Shown piece by piece: positions 8,782-17,328 of a DNA stretch of 61,061 nt. The DNA is taken from the NCBI RefSeq assembly GCF_013074385.2, contig NZ_JABEYA020000015.1, positions 1 through 61,061 on the forward strand. Direction: 5' to 3'. This DNA comes from Vibrio ostreicida (GTDB taxonomy: Bacteria > Pseudomonadota > Gammaproteobacteria > Enterobacterales > Vibrionaceae). Positions within the stretch are counted from its first letter, which is position 1; the number at the start of each line of letters is the position of its first letter. The position numbers and the translations under genes are program-made. Under the pieces are notes generated by a model that was not told where the DNA came from, searched no databases, and saw nothing but the letters and a program-made list of their open reading frames with translations.

Positions 8782-8976
8782 ATGACAACGTTCAAACAGG
8801 ATATTCCACACCGCGTGACGGTGTATCATGACAACATTGAACAGGAAAATAGCTTAAAAAATGCCATGTTACCGGAAAAGCCAAGATACTTTAATGGGTC
8901 CCCTACTTATCAAGCCGAGACCATTGAAGAATTTAAAGACAAACTCGGTCAGATTGGTTTATCGTTTGACGGCTAG
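8782..8976 (+). CDS. small hypothetical protein
   Basis: A 64-residue soluble protein. ATG 8782 follows AAGGAGACGATA, a strong ribosome-binding site, which is the main support for it. The composition is polar with no cysteine, signal peptide or membrane segment; the C-terminal half (TIEEFKDKLGQIGLSFDG) looks helical. I do not recognise the family. It is 236 bases downstream of the pseudo-receiver regulator in the same direction and could be its target, though this is only a positional guess. Confidence 0.6.
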   Translation: MTTFKQDIPHRVTVYHDNIEQENSLKNAMLPEKPRYFNGSPTYQAETIEEFKDKLGQIGLSFDG

Positions 8977-9010
8977 CTTCTAGTCAGAGGCAAAAAATTG
9001 GCGACAAAAT

Positions 9011-9029
9011 ACGCCAGATAAACTGGCGT
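9011..9029 (-). terminator. terminator of the epimerase operon
   Basis: ACGCCAG (9011-9017) and CTGGCGT (9023-9029) form a stem with a five-base loop. Read on the minus strand it is followed by ATTTTG, so it fits as the end of the LysR-DUF1611-epimerase transcript. Confidence 0.55.
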
Positions 9030-9079
9030 TATCACATCAATTCAATCCAACCAGTTTGTTCATCGGCCCGATGAGGGAC

Positions 9080-10051
9080 CTACTCGCCTAACGTGAGATG
9101 ACCCGACTCATAAATCAGTCCGTCGTCCACATCCGTGCCAAGTAATACAGGCCCGTCTAAGTCGACGATGTCGGCGCGAGTGGCAATGGGTAGGGCAGCC
9201 TTCATTGCCATGGATGTTCCGAGCATACAGCCCACCATGATCTTAAACCCCTTCTCCCGAGCCATTTTTTCAAGGATGAGTGCTTCTGTTAAACCGCCTG
9301 ATTTATCGAGCTTGATATTGATTATATCATAGGCGCCTTCGAGTCGGTGGAGGTCTTCGTGGGTGTGGCAGCTTTCATCGGCACAAATCGGAATTGGACG
9401 CGCGATACCTCGTAATAGTGAGTCATACCCGCTGGGGACAGGTTGTTCAATCATGGCGACATTCAAGTCAGATAAAGACAAAAATAGGGCGGGTAAATCG
9501 AGATGCTGCCAAGCCTCATTCGCATCAAGAATAATCTCGCAGTCAGGGGCGACTTGGCGAACGGCTTTGACTCGCTCAACAATTAGATGGCTATCGAGTT
9601 TGATTTTGAGCAAGGTTGCGCCGGACTTGAGATACTGGCTGGCTTGTTTCGCCATCTTGGTCGGCGTATCGATTGATACCGTCATCGCGGTTGCGATCTT
9701 TGGTTGAATATCAAAGTAGGGAGCGGGAAAGCGGGTGCCGTTTTTTAAGGCGATCATTTCCCATATGGCGCAATCCAATGCATTCCTTGCCGCACCTGCG
9801 GGCAGGGTCTGGAGGTGCGATTTGGCAGCGGCTGGCGAAAGGTGAGCGAGTGCTGGTCTCATTTGTTTGATTTGCTCGATCACCGATGTGACAGTTTCAC
9901 CATATCGGGCGGAAGGGGTACATTCCCCACGAGCGATATGCGACCCGCTGCGAATCGTGACTCTGACCAGATCACAGTGTGTTTTTGTCCCTCTGGCTAT
10001 GGCGAAAGGTTGAGTGAGCGGGATGGATTTACTGGCCACTTCAATCTTCAT
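9080..10051 (-). CDS. ycjG: dipeptide epimerase (L-Ala-D/L-Glu epimerase, enolase superfamily)
   Basis: A 323-residue enolase-superfamily enzyme. E. coli YcjG converts L-Ala-D-Glu from murein turnover into L-Ala-L-Glu for reuse. The barrel motifs are visible: the Lys pair in LLKIKLDS, metal ligands in ILDANEAW, MIEQPV and CADESCH, and the second catalytic Lys in IKLDKSGG, which together are typical of the dipeptide epimerase branch. Its start overlaps the end of the DUF1611 gene by 11 bases, so the two are translationally coupled; this gene pair recurs in other bacteria. Exact dipeptide specificity is not determinable from sequence by eye. Confidence 0.88.
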   Translation of the reverse strand: MKIEVASKSIPLTQPFAIARGTKTHCDLVRVTIRSGSHIARGECTPSARYGETVTSVIEQIKQMRPALAHLSPAAAKSHLQTLPAGAARNALDCAIWEMIALKNGTRFPAPYFDIQPKIATAMTVSIDTPTKMAKQASQYLKSGATLLKIKLDSHLIVERVKAVRQVAPDCEIILDANEAWQHLDLPALFLSLSDLNVAMIEQPVPSGYDSLLRGIARPIPICADESCHTHEDLHRLEGAYDIINIKLDKSGGLTEALILEKMAREKGFKIMVGCMLGTSMAMKAALPIATRADIVDLDGPVLLGTDVDDGLIYESGHLTLGE

Positions 10052-11063
10052 ATCTGGCTCCCATTGATTGAATATATTGCGTTATTGCTTCCAATCCAAA
10101 TCTGACCGGATCGGTGACGGGAACCTGATATTGATGCTGCCACTGCGCGCACAGTTGCTCGGCTTCTTCTTCGTTCAGGATGGAGGTATTGAGGCTGATG
10201 CCAACACACCGAACGTTAGGGTTAGTGAGCCGGGCGGCTGACAGGTTTGACTCGATGGTTTGTTTGATGTTTGGCAAGGCTTGATGAGGAAGATGGCGGA
10301 TATGTTGACGGCCAATTTCATGACACAAGACTAACGCATCCGCTTGAGCCCCATGTAAAAGCCCCAGACTCACGCCAGCGAACGATGGGTTGAAGAGGGA
10401 TCCCTGACCTTCAATAATATCCCATTCGTGATCGTCGAAAGAGGGGCTGAGCATTTCAACGGCCCCAGAGATAAAGTCGGCCACGACCGCGTCAACAGGG
10501 ATGCCTTGTCCGTCAATAAGAATACCGGTTTGCCCAGTGGCTTTAAATTGTGCCTTGATACCGGCGCGTTGCATGGATTTTTCTAAAGCTAATGCGGTGA
10601 ACATCTTGCCGACAGAGCAATCTGTGCCGACGGTCAAGAGCCGTCTTCCGCGGCGAGGTCGACCATTACCGACCTGCAGAGATCCACCGAGGTGCCTGAC
10701 ATCATGCAGTTGAGTAACCCCCGCGTCATGCAATGGTTTGAGTTGAGGAATATCAATGAGCTTTTGGTGCATGCCTGAGGCGATGTTATAACCCATTTTA
10801 GCCGCTTGTATCAGGCAGGAGAGCCAATTTTCGGGTATCACTCCCCCCGCGTTAGCCGTTCCGATGACCAAGGTTTTCGCGCCGTTGTCCTTGGCCTGCT
10901 GGAGGGAAAGATCAGGTAAGTTAAGTGAAACGGTCTCTGTGGTCAGCCTGAGTTGGCCAAGGCAACGTTCAGGGCGCCATAAGGCGATACCTCTTGCTGT
11001 TTTGGCAGCCACCGGATCGGTCACATCTCCGAGAAATAATAAATAGGGTTGAATGATAGACAT
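10041..11063 (-). CDS. DUF1611 family P-loop protein
   Basis: A 340-residue protein of the DUF1611 family, a P-loop NTPase-like family of unknown reaction often found beside dipeptide epimerases. The phosphate-binding loop is GTDCSVGKM near residue 145, and the second conserved block is IIEGQGSLFNPSF, with ISGAVEM between them. ATG 11063 is preferred to upstream in-frame starts because AAGGATGTTT places a Shine-Dalgarno core about six bases away. The gene overlaps ycjG by 11 bases. By association it may take part in murein peptide or D-amino acid metabolism, but the reaction is unknown. A LysR gene ends about 100 bases upstream. Confidence 0.85.
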   Translation of the reverse strand: MSIIQPYLLFLGDVTDPVAAKTARGIALWRPERCLGQLRLTTETVSLNLPDLSLQQAKDNGAKTLVIGTANAGGVIPENWLSCLIQAAKMGYNIASGMHQKLIDIPQLKPLHDAGVTQLHDVRHLGGSLQVGNGRPRRGRRLLTVGTDCSVGKMFTALALEKSMQRAGIKAQFKATGQTGILIDGQGIPVDAVVADFISGAVEMLSPSFDDHEWDIIEGQGSLFNPSFAGVSLGLLHGAQADALVLCHEIGRQHIRHLPHQALPNIKQTIESNLSAARLTNPNVRCVGISLNTSILNEEEAEQLCAQWQHQYQVPVTDPVRFGLEAITQYIQSMGARYED

Positions 11064-11118
11064 AAACATCCTTGATTTGATGGGCAATGAGTCGATAAGT
11101 TCTACTCTAGTCCGCATC

Positions 11119-11170
11119 AATAGGTTTGCCGAATACCTATTTATATCAACCCTATAACCTAGGGTTATAG
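11119..11170 (-). promoter_or_regulatory. two LysR-type dyads upstream of DUF1611-ycjG
   Basis: CTATAACC (11152-11159), TAG, then GGTTATAG (11163-11170) is a perfect dyad containing the T-N11-A pattern of LysR boxes. A second dyad, AATAGGT (11119-11125) and ACCTATT (11135-11141), lies on the promoter side. The first dyad overlaps the last codons of the LysR gene. Both lie directly ahead of the DUF1611 start at 11063, which suggests the LysR protein controls the operon from inside its own 3' end. Confidence 0.5.
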
Positions 11171-12046
11171 AGTCACCCTCTGCTGCAGATTTTGGGCGAA
11201 GGCTTTTGCTGAAATGGAAAGGGGGTAATGCTCGCTAAAGAGCATAGAAACAGAAAGAGTAAGGTCAGGGACGAGAGGCACACAGTCGACTGATGAGTGG
11301 TGACGATAATGTTGTGCCGTCCATGGGTCAACGACCGCGTTTGCTGCACCGCTTCGCACCATTTCGGCGGCCATTTGATAACTTCTGACGCTCACTTTGG
11401 GGTGAAAGTTTGGTTGGATATTGCGCAGCGCTTCTTGCAACAAAAAACCAAGCGGATCTCGAACATCCAAGCCGACCAAGGGACGCGAGCATTGAAGTAG
11501 GGCATCTAAACTTACCGTGGCTGTTTCGTCATCGCCCGAGGGCATGAGTGCTGTCATTTGGGTCGTCAGGATTGTTTGTTCAATGATAGGGTAGGCGCTG
11601 TCGCCAGCAAAACAGATCGCGAGGTCCAATTCATTTTTGATCAACCCCTCAATAATTTGATCTCGATTGGCGGTCGAGACTTCGACACTGTGCTCATTGC
11701 GGCGGCAGACTTCAGCGACCAAAGGAGCGAGCATGCCTGAAGCTAGTATCGGTGGAGCACCAATTCGCAGATGTTGAGCGCCTTGCTTAATTTTGTTGGT
11801 GAGATGGCGAAATTGGCCGACTTGCTGGTAGATTTTTTCCGCCTCCAAAAACAGCGTTTTGGCTTCCTGAGTGGCGACCAAACGACCTTTGATTCGGTCA
11901 AACAGAGCAAAGCCCAGTTGTTGTTCTGTGTGTGAAAGAATACGGGTGACATTGGGTTGGGAAACATGCAGGCGTTTGGCCGCGCCTGAAACCGTTTTGG
12001 CCTGCATCACCGCGTAAAACACTTCGATCTGGCGTAAGTTCACCAA
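11165..12046 (-). CDS. LysR-family transcriptional regulator
   Basis: A 293-residue LysR regulator: winged helix in the first 60 residues (IEVFYAVMQAKTVSGAAKRL, HVSQPNVTRIL) and a periplasmic-binding-protein-like effector domain from about residue 90 (LRIGAPPIL). Start codons are non-ATG: TTG at 12046 or GTG at 12043, both after AAGGAAGG. It lies just upstream of, and on the same strand as, DUF1611-ycjG, and dyads in the gap suggest it regulates them. The effector is unknown; a murein peptide or amino acid would fit the context. It is divergent from yegD, with about 147 bases between. Confidence 0.88.
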   Translation of the reverse strand: MVNLRQIEVFYAVMQAKTVSGAAKRLHVSQPNVTRILSHTEQQLGFALFDRIKGRLVATQEAKTLFLEAEKIYQQVGQFRHLTNKIKQGAQHLRIGAPPILASGMLAPLVAEVCRRNEHSVEVSTANRDQIIEGLIKNELDLAICFAGDSAYPIIEQTILTTQMTALMPSGDDETATVSLDALLQCSRPLVGLDVRDPLGFLLQEALRNIQPNFHPKVSVRSYQMAAEMVRSGAANAVVDPWTAQHYRHHSSVDCVPLVPDLTLSVSMLFSEHYPLSISAKAFAQNLQQRVTL

Positions 12047-12128
12047 TCACCTTCCTTGGGTCGACTTTGACATTAAAGGCAATACTGTAAAGCAAGTGGG
12101 ATTTTTAAAAAAGAACTAACCCTCGTCG

Positions 12129-12157
12129 TTGACCTCTTTACGAGTCTAGGGTCTACT
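12129..12157 (+). promoter_or_regulatory. candidate sigma-70 promoter of yegD
   Basis: TTGACC at 12129-12134 and TCTACT at 12152-12157 are separated by 17 bases, about 40 bases before the yegD start. The -10 element is imperfect, so this is a weak call. Confidence 0.35.
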
Positions 12158-12193
12158 GTGCGGTCAATTTTTTGGAGCATCAAGGGGTAAGTC

Positions 12194-13546
12194 ATGGCGA
12201 TAGGTTTTGATTATGGGACGGCGAACTGTTCGGTCGCACAAATGGTCAATCAGACCGCTAGGTTGATCCCGTTGGTGGGAGAGGACTACTATATTCCCTC
12301 TACGTTAAGCGCGCCTACGCCAGAAGCCTTGTCTGAGTATCTGTTCCGTTGTCTGAATATTTTGCCGACCAGTGGCGGCGGTGAAAGTGTGCTGCGCCGA
12401 GCGATAAAACTCAACCGTGAAGAAGGGTTGGAAATCATCGCCAATGAGATCCGGTTTGGTCAGGAGGCTTTGGCCTCTTATCTCGACGACCCGCGTGATG
12501 TGTATTACGTAAAATCGCCCAAATCCTTTTTGGGCGTCATGGGACTGCGAGACATGCAGTTGTCATTTTTTGAAGATCTTGTGTGTGCAATGATGGCCAA
12601 TATCAAACATCAGGCAGAGAAAGTCCTGCAAGACGATATGACCCAAACCGTGATTGGTCGTCCGGTTAACTTTCTTGGCCGAGGTGGTGAGCAGTCCAAC
12701 TTTCAGGCCGAAGGGATCTTACGCCGCGCTGCTACGCGTGCCGGCTTTAAAGACATTGAGTTTCAGTTTGAACCTTTGGCGGCAGGGCTTGATTTTGAGG
12801 CCAGCTTGAAAGAAGACAAGCATGTGTTAGTCGTGGATATTGGTGGTGGAACGACGGACTGCTCTTTTGTGCAGATGGGGCCCAGTTGGGTTGGAAAACA
12901 AGACCGAAGCGCCTCCCTTATCGCCCATTGTGGCCAGAGAATCGGCGGGAACGATCTGGACATTTTCACTGCATTTAGGTGTTTTATGCATGAGTTTGGT
13001 TTGGGCTCGAAGAGTTTGGCGGGTCTCGACATTCCAACGACCCAATTTTGGAATCCGATCGCCATCAACGATGTGCAGGCGCAGCGCACGTTTTTTGACC
13101 GTAGTAATCTCAAGGTGCTTCGGCAACTACTGAAACAATCGCAGCAACCAGAAAAGGTAGCGAGGCTGGTGCAATTGTACACTCAAACGTTGGGGCATTC
13201 AGTGGTCCGTGAAGCGGAACAAGCGAAGATCGCGTTAGCCGAGCAACCCAGTTATTTGGCCAGTATTGATCTGATTTCTGAAACGATTGAAACGCCCGTG
13301 ACTCGCGAGTCCTTGGAGCAAGCCATACATAACCCGACTGAAAAAATAAAATCACTGGTGGATGAAGCCATCAGGCAGAGCCACATTCGTCCCGATGTCG
13401 TTTATATGACGGGAGGTTCGTCGCGTTCCCCTATATTGACCGCTGCGGTTGAATCAGTGTTGCCTGATACCCCATTGGCCAGTGGTAACGATTTTGGCTC
13501 AGTAACGGCAGGATTAGCACGATGGGCAGAGACAATATACCGTTGA
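12194..13546 (+). CDS. yegD: Hsp70-family ATPase YegD
   Basis: A 450-residue actin/Hsp70-fold ATPase equal in length to E. coli YegD. Phosphate-1 motif GFDYGTANCSVA is at the N-terminus, phosphate-2 motif VVDIGGGTTDCSF near residue 217, and the adenosine-binding motif YMTGGSSRSPIL near residue 412. It lacks the substrate-binding and lid domains of DnaK, so it is not a general chaperone; its cellular job is not established. ATG 12194 follows AAGGGGTAAGTC. It stands alone, divergent from the LysR gene. Confidence 0.9.
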   Translation: MAIGFDYGTANCSVAQMVNQTARLIPLVGEDYYIPSTLSAPTPEALSEYLFRCLNILPTSGGGESVLRRAIKLNREEGLEIIANEIRFGQEALASYLDDPRDVYYVKSPKSFLGVMGLRDMQLSFFEDLVCAMMANIKHQAEKVLQDDMTQTVIGRPVNFLGRGGEQSNFQAEGILRRAATRAGFKDIEFQFEPLAAGLDFEASLKEDKHVLVVDIGGGTTDCSFVQMGPSWVGKQDRSASLIAHCGQRIGGNDLDIFTAFRCFMHEFGLGSKSLAGLDIPTTQFWNPIAINDVQAQRTFFDRSNLKVLRQLLKQSQQPEKVARLVQLYTQTLGHSVVREAEQAKIALAEQPSYLASIDLISETIETPVTRESLEQAIHNPTEKIKSLVDEAIRQSHIRPDVVYMTGGSSRSPILTAAVESVLPDTPLASGNDFGSVTAGLARWAETIYR

Positions 13547-14126
13547 TGTTGATGGAGGGTTTATATCGATAAAGCACGCCATCGAAACCGTAAGGTTTGT
13601 ATTTGCGCATGCAGTTGGGTCTTTGTGTTGTGTCATGGGTGTAGTCGCGGCATACATTGTAAATAACCACATTATCTATAATCGGTAGTTAAATAATAAT
13701 TAATTACTTATTTAATCATTTCTTTATCAGAATAATGAAACCTAATCTTCATGCCATAACATTATATCCATTATTTTTGGGGTGAATTACGTTTTTGATG
13801 GAATGACTAGATATCGGGGTAATTATGCTCATGAAAACCATATTTGTCTTAGTGTGCATGGAAGTGGTATTGATCATATCTTTATTCTTTCTGATCTTAT
13901 AGGGGTGGGTTTGCTATTTATCTTGGAGAGTTGATCTTTACTATTATTTATATAATTAAGCATTTTTCTCAAAATAGGTGCTCAATTTTTTGGTCTCAAT
14001 CAGAGCATCAATAGGCATTTATTGATGGTTTCTCGACTTAACACTATAAATAAATTACTATTTTTCAATAGTGATGGATTGGCAATTCTTGGGTTAGATG
14101 CCGCTCGCTTTCGATAACAGGTTGAG
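13547..14126. other. 580-base AT-rich intergenic region
   Basis: Between yegD and the ASCH gene. It contains an AT-rich dyad (TTAAATAA at 13689-13696, TTATTTAA at 13708-13715) and a possible 25-codon membrane peptide gene (13825-13902, listed). No terminator with a T tract was found after yegD. Nothing else is supportable. Confidence 0.5.
13825..13902 (+). CDS. possible 25-residue membrane peptide
   Basis: ATG 13825 to TAG 13902 encodes 25 residues, starting MLMKTIFVLV, with one continuous hydrophobic helix long enough to cross the membrane and a single positive charge near the N-terminus. ATCGGGGTAATT ahead of it contains a GGGG element at usable spacing. Bacterial small membrane proteins look like this, but a random AT-rich frame can also encode hydrophobic residues, so the call is weak. 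Confidence 0.3.
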   Translation: MLMKTIFVLVCMEVVLIISLFFLIL

Positions 14127-14150
14127 ATGGATAGATGGATAGATGGATAA
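14127..14150 (+). repeat. three tandem 8-bp repeats carrying three ATG codons
   Basis: ATGGATAG (14127-14134), ATGGATAG (14135-14142) and ATGGATAA (14143-14150) are in tandem. Each supplies an ATG in a different frame; only the last opens the ASCH gene. Gain or loss of an 8-bp unit would change which ATG is nearest the leader without changing the gene's own frame. Confidence 0.8.
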
Positions 14151-14610
14151 AAGAAGTAAACACTATTTGGAGCGCTACTTAAGCGCCTTAAACCCCGAGA
14201 TTGCAAACACATATACCTCATACAGTGCCGATTACTTTTGTGCGGATGAAGACAACGCGAATGTATGTGCAGACTTAATTCTTCGTGGAGAAAAACGGGC
14301 TTCATGCAGTCTGGAACACTGGTATAGCCAGGAAGGTGAGACTATGCCCGTCAGTGGGCACCTCCAAGTCGTGACAAATTGGTCAGGTGAGCCTGTTTGT
14401 ATTATAGAAATCACTGAAGTTGAACTGTGCGAGTACCGTTTTGTCACTGCTGAGTTTGCCGCGGAAGAAGGAGAAGGCGATAAAACACTAGAGTGGTGGC
14501 AAGGGGCCCATTGGACGTTTTTCTCCCAAGAATGCCAACAACTGGGCATAAAGCCAACGCAAGAGATGCTTTTGGTGTTGGAACGCTTCAACGTTGTGTT
14601 TCGCGGGTAA
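14143..14610 (+). CDS. ASCH domain protein
   Basis: A 155-residue protein of the ASCH superfamily, a small beta-barrel fold related to PUA domains and linked to RNA binding or, in YqfB, to N4-acetylcytidine amidohydrolase activity. The typical block ILRGEKRASCSLEHWY near residue 47 and the core VVTNWSGEPVCIIEITEVEL are present, followed by AEEGEGDKTLEWW. This longer form resembles stand-alone ASCH proteins of about 150 residues. The start is at the end of a tandem 8-bp repeat with no clear Shine-Dalgarno sequence, so initiation may be weak. No operon partner. Confidence 0.8.
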   Translation: MDKRSKHYLERYLSALNPEIANTYTSYSADYFCADEDNANVCADLILRGEKRASCSLEHWYSQEGETMPVSGHLQVVTNWSGEPVCIIEITEVELCEYRFVTAEFAAEEGEGDKTLEWWQGAHWTFFSQECQQLGIKPTQEMLLVLERFNVVFRG

Positions 14611-15389
14611 AAAAGATACTTGATGATTAAAATAGGCGTGAGCGTGTTTACAAAAAGCGCCTTTGTCGTGTTTCTTTTTATCGCTAAATGGATCCTCACC
14701 CAGTGACTTTCAAAGCAAATGACGGCCATACCATAGGTGATGGAGCGGAACTGGTCTTTCGTTCTGGTCAAATCTACTGGCTCAAGAAACGGCCGTTCCC
14801 TTCAACGAAGTTCTTACTGTTATTTCAGCAGTCATGGTCGGTGCCGAGATCATGGACACTCGTTTGAGATATGAAAACAAACAAAAATCCTCACCAATGC
14901 CCAGATCGTCACTTTGTTGAATGCACTCCTAATCCCAAATAGCCGAATCGAGACCAAAATAGCACAGCGTAGCCTGCGCCGTTTTTATCTCTACGTTGTT
15001 GCGTTTTGCAATCGGTAAACGGTGGTGATTTTACTTGAGAGTAAGGCGTCCCAAAATCGTCTTTAACTACAAGACTTGGCAGTAAATTTTTCCTATTGAT
15101 AGAAATAAACTTACCTATTTTCAAAAAAGTTCCCTGATAATTTCAAAAAGTGTGATCTATATCCGATCATTTAAATGGGTCGATATTCCATTAAAAAACC
15201 CTTCACTTTCAGTTGGTTAAATTTTGTTCACTTTTTTGTTAGTTGAGCGGATGCTAATGAAACCTTGCATTAAGCGTTTAGTTTCGCTTCATTTTTTATT
15301 ATTTCGTACTACGTTTTAATTGTTCGTGAAGCTCTAGTGAGTGAGCGTGTCGCGAACAGAGGCTAAAATCTTTAAACGGACGTTAAATT
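14611..15389. other. 779-base region without a confident gene; porin leader at its right end
   Basis: A frame at 14688-14867 (ATG to TGA, 59 codons, starting MDPHPVTFKANDGH) and an adjacent stretch near 14886-15020 with another open frame look like pieces of something decayed, but I cannot match them to a family. From about 15125 on, AT-rich sequence should hold the porin promoter and a long leader. No clear -35/-10 pair is convincing. Confidence 0.4.
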
Positions 15390-16412
15390 ATGAACATTAA
15401 ATTATTAGCCGCAGCTATCGCGGCAACAGCATGTGGTACGAACGCTTTCGCAGCGGAAGTGTTTAACGGTGAAGGTACAACAATGTCTATCGGGGGCTAT
15501 GTCGATGTCGGTGTCGGAGAATACGATTCCGCAGACGATGTCGAAGTCCATGATGTGTCTCCAAGACTCAATGTATCGGGTACTCAGGATGTGGGTCACG
15601 GCATAACTGTCGACGCCAAAGGAGAATGGCAGCTCAACTATCTTGGTGGTGGAGATACCACGTTTACGACTCGACTGGGCTACATAGGAATGACCCATGA
15701 TGAGTTTGGCCGAGTGGTGGCGGGAACACAGTGGACGCCTTATTATGATGTGGCTGGCGTTGCTGACTTACCGATAGCTTTCGCTAATGATTTCCTTTAC
15801 AACGATCACAACAATCTTGGTACAGCACGCGGTGAAGAAATGCTGAGTTACCGCAACCACATCATGATTGGTGACATGGTCAACTTCAAACTTGGTCTGG
15901 GTTGGCAGGGCAAGCACACGGAGACCGACTCAACGACCTCAACAACGACAATTTATGATACCCGCGGTCAGATTGCCCTTGGTTTTAGCGTCTATGGCTT
16001 TGATCTCGGTTATTCCTACAACGGTGGTGATGTGGGGAGCCTTGACGCAACCTCACACGCGTTCGCCTTCAGCTCTGGTTCTTACGGTGATGGCTTGTAT
16101 TCGGCGGTTGTCTATACCATCGGTGAATACATGAACACGGATAAATCCGCTGGTGGCACGATGGAAGACAGTGATCAGTATGAGATTCTACTTGCCTATG
16201 CACTGGGTAATGGTTGGAATTTGAGTGGTAACTATGAAGCTGTTATTAACGATAAGACCAGTAAGACCCAATACAGCGAAGCGGCGCTTCAAGCAGAGTA
16301 TACCGTAACGCCAAAACTCATGGGCTTTGCGGGTTATCAATTTGATATGGGCAACGACATCAATGTTGCTGAAGAAGATAAGTGGACGATAGGTGTTCGT
16401 TACTTCCTATAA
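15390..16412 (+). CDS. outer-membrane porin (OmpU/Gram-negative porin type)
   Basis: A 340-residue protein with a signal peptide of about 21 residues ending AFA before AEVFNG, followed by alternating beta-strand sequence rich in Gly, Tyr and Asp. Typical porin blocks are SIGGYVDVGVG, a GTQWTPYYDVAG segment like the L3 constriction loop, repeated strands such as FGLGYSY-like GFDLGYSYNGGD, and a final strand WTIGVRYFL. Trimeric general porins allow passive diffusion of small solutes across the outer membrane. The final residue is Leu after Phe, where many porins end in Phe. A long AT-rich leader precedes it and a terminator follows at 16451-16480. It may be regulated by osmolarity or envelope stress; no operator was recognised. 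Confidence 0.87.
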   Translation: MNIKLLAAAIAATACGTNAFAAEVFNGEGTTMSIGGYVDVGVGEYDSADDVEVHDVSPRLNVSGTQDVGHGITVDAKGEWQLNYLGGGDTTFTTRLGYIGMTHDEFGRVVAGTQWTPYYDVAGVADLPIAFANDFLYNDHNNLGTARGEEMLSYRNHIMIGDMVNFKLGLGWQGKHTETDSTTSTTTIYDTRGQIALGFSVYGFDLGYSYNGGDVGSLDATSHAFAFSSGSYGDGLYSAVVYTIGEYMNTDKSAGGTMEDSDQYEILLAYALGNGWNLSGNYEAVINDKTSKTQYSEAALQAEYTVTPKLMGFAGYQFDMGNDINVAEEDKWTIGVRYFL

Positions 16413-16450
16413 AGTCTAACCATCTACTGCCTCAACACAACCTTGTGTTA

Positions 16451-16480
16451 GCGCCCATCCAATATGGAATGGGCGTTTTT
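16451..16480 (+). terminator. porin terminator
   Basis: GCGCCCAT-CC and GG-ATGGGC(G) pair around AATAT, followed by TTTTTC. This is a typical rho-independent terminator 40 bases after the porin stop. Confidence 0.8.
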
Positions 16481-16618
16481 CTATGTCATTCGCCTTGTAT
16501 GTGAATTTGTTCTTAATATTTATGGGGGTCGGATCTGAATTTAGGGACAGTTTCATTTTATCATCAGACACATCAATTATTATATGAGCCTCATTTAAAC
16601 TGGGCAGGGAAGAATGGC

Positions 16619-17233
16619 ATGACGTCAGTCAGAGTTGGCGACAAGTATGTGTACCCAACAAAAATTGTATGTATTGGACGTAACTACCTTGAGCACATAA
16701 AGGAACTCAATAATGTGGTGCCTGAGCAGATGGTGGTGTTCAATAAACCGCCTTCAGCGATTTCTCCTCAGCTGGTTGCCTTTGATCAAGAGCCGTTGCA
16801 TTACGAAGCAGAAATGTGTTTTTTGATCAAGGATGGTGCCTATACCGCCGTTGCTCTGGGATTGGATTTAACGAAACGAAATCTGCAGTCACAGTTAAAA
16901 GCGAACGGCCTTCCTTGGGAGCGCGCTAAGGGGTTTGATGGTTCTGCCCTGTTCAGCCGTTTTGTGGACCTAACTGGGGTTGAGGTAGACACGCTAGAAA
17001 TCGAACTGTTGATCAATTGCGTCCGAGTGCAAAAAGGGACGGTGAAACAAATGATCTACTCACCCCACACCATTCTTGAAGAGCTGAACACTTACACAAG
17101 CCTCCAAGATGGCGATATCATTATGACGGGCACGCCGCCGGGGGTTGGGGAAATCCATGTGGGAGACGTGTTTTTGGGGCGTATCAAAGCAGGCGAGAAA
17201 ACCTTGGTCGAAGCCGAGTGGTTGGCTGAATAA
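16619..17233 (+). CDS. fumarylacetoacetate hydrolase (FAH) family protein
   Basis: A 204-residue FAH-fold protein of the short YcgM-like type. Members include acylpyruvate hydrolase, oxaloacetate decarboxylase or tautomerase, and small hydratases. The motifs KIVCIGRNYLEH at the N-terminus, the metal-binding E in HYEAEMCFLI, KGFDGSALFSRF, and IIMTGTPPGVGEIHVGD at the C-terminus are all present. The substrate cannot be told from sequence alone, though acylpyruvates or oxaloacetate are the usual substrates for this size class. It is preceded by a weak GGGAAG element and has no operon partner. Confidence 0.87.
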   Translation: MTSVRVGDKYVYPTKIVCIGRNYLEHIKELNNVVPEQMVVFNKPPSAISPQLVAFDQEPLHYEAEMCFLIKDGAYTAVALGLDLTKRNLQSQLKANGLPWERAKGFDGSALFSRFVDLTGVEVDTLEIELLINCVRVQKGTVKQMIYSPHTILEELNTYTSLQDGDIIMTGTPPGVGEIHVGDVFLGRIKAGEKTLVEAEWLAE

Positions 17234-17306
17234 TGCTCTACCTTTCCTGCACCGCATGATGGGTCTGGTGTTTCTCATCGCATTGACATGCGTTTCATTA
17301 AAAAAG

Positions 17307-17328
17307 AGGCAGGTACAAGACCTGCCTT
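17307..17328 (-). terminator. minus-strand rho-independent terminator
   Basis: AGGCAGGT (17307-17314) and ACCTGCCT (17321-17328) form the stem. Read on the minus strand the stem is followed by CTTTTTT, so transcription from the TetR side ends here, about 280 bases past the TetR stop. On plus it lacks a T tract. Confidence 0.7.

Noticed and set aside
12763..13182. Minus-strand 139-codon frame inside yegD
   Set aside because: Antisense shadow of a well-supported Hsp70-family gene.
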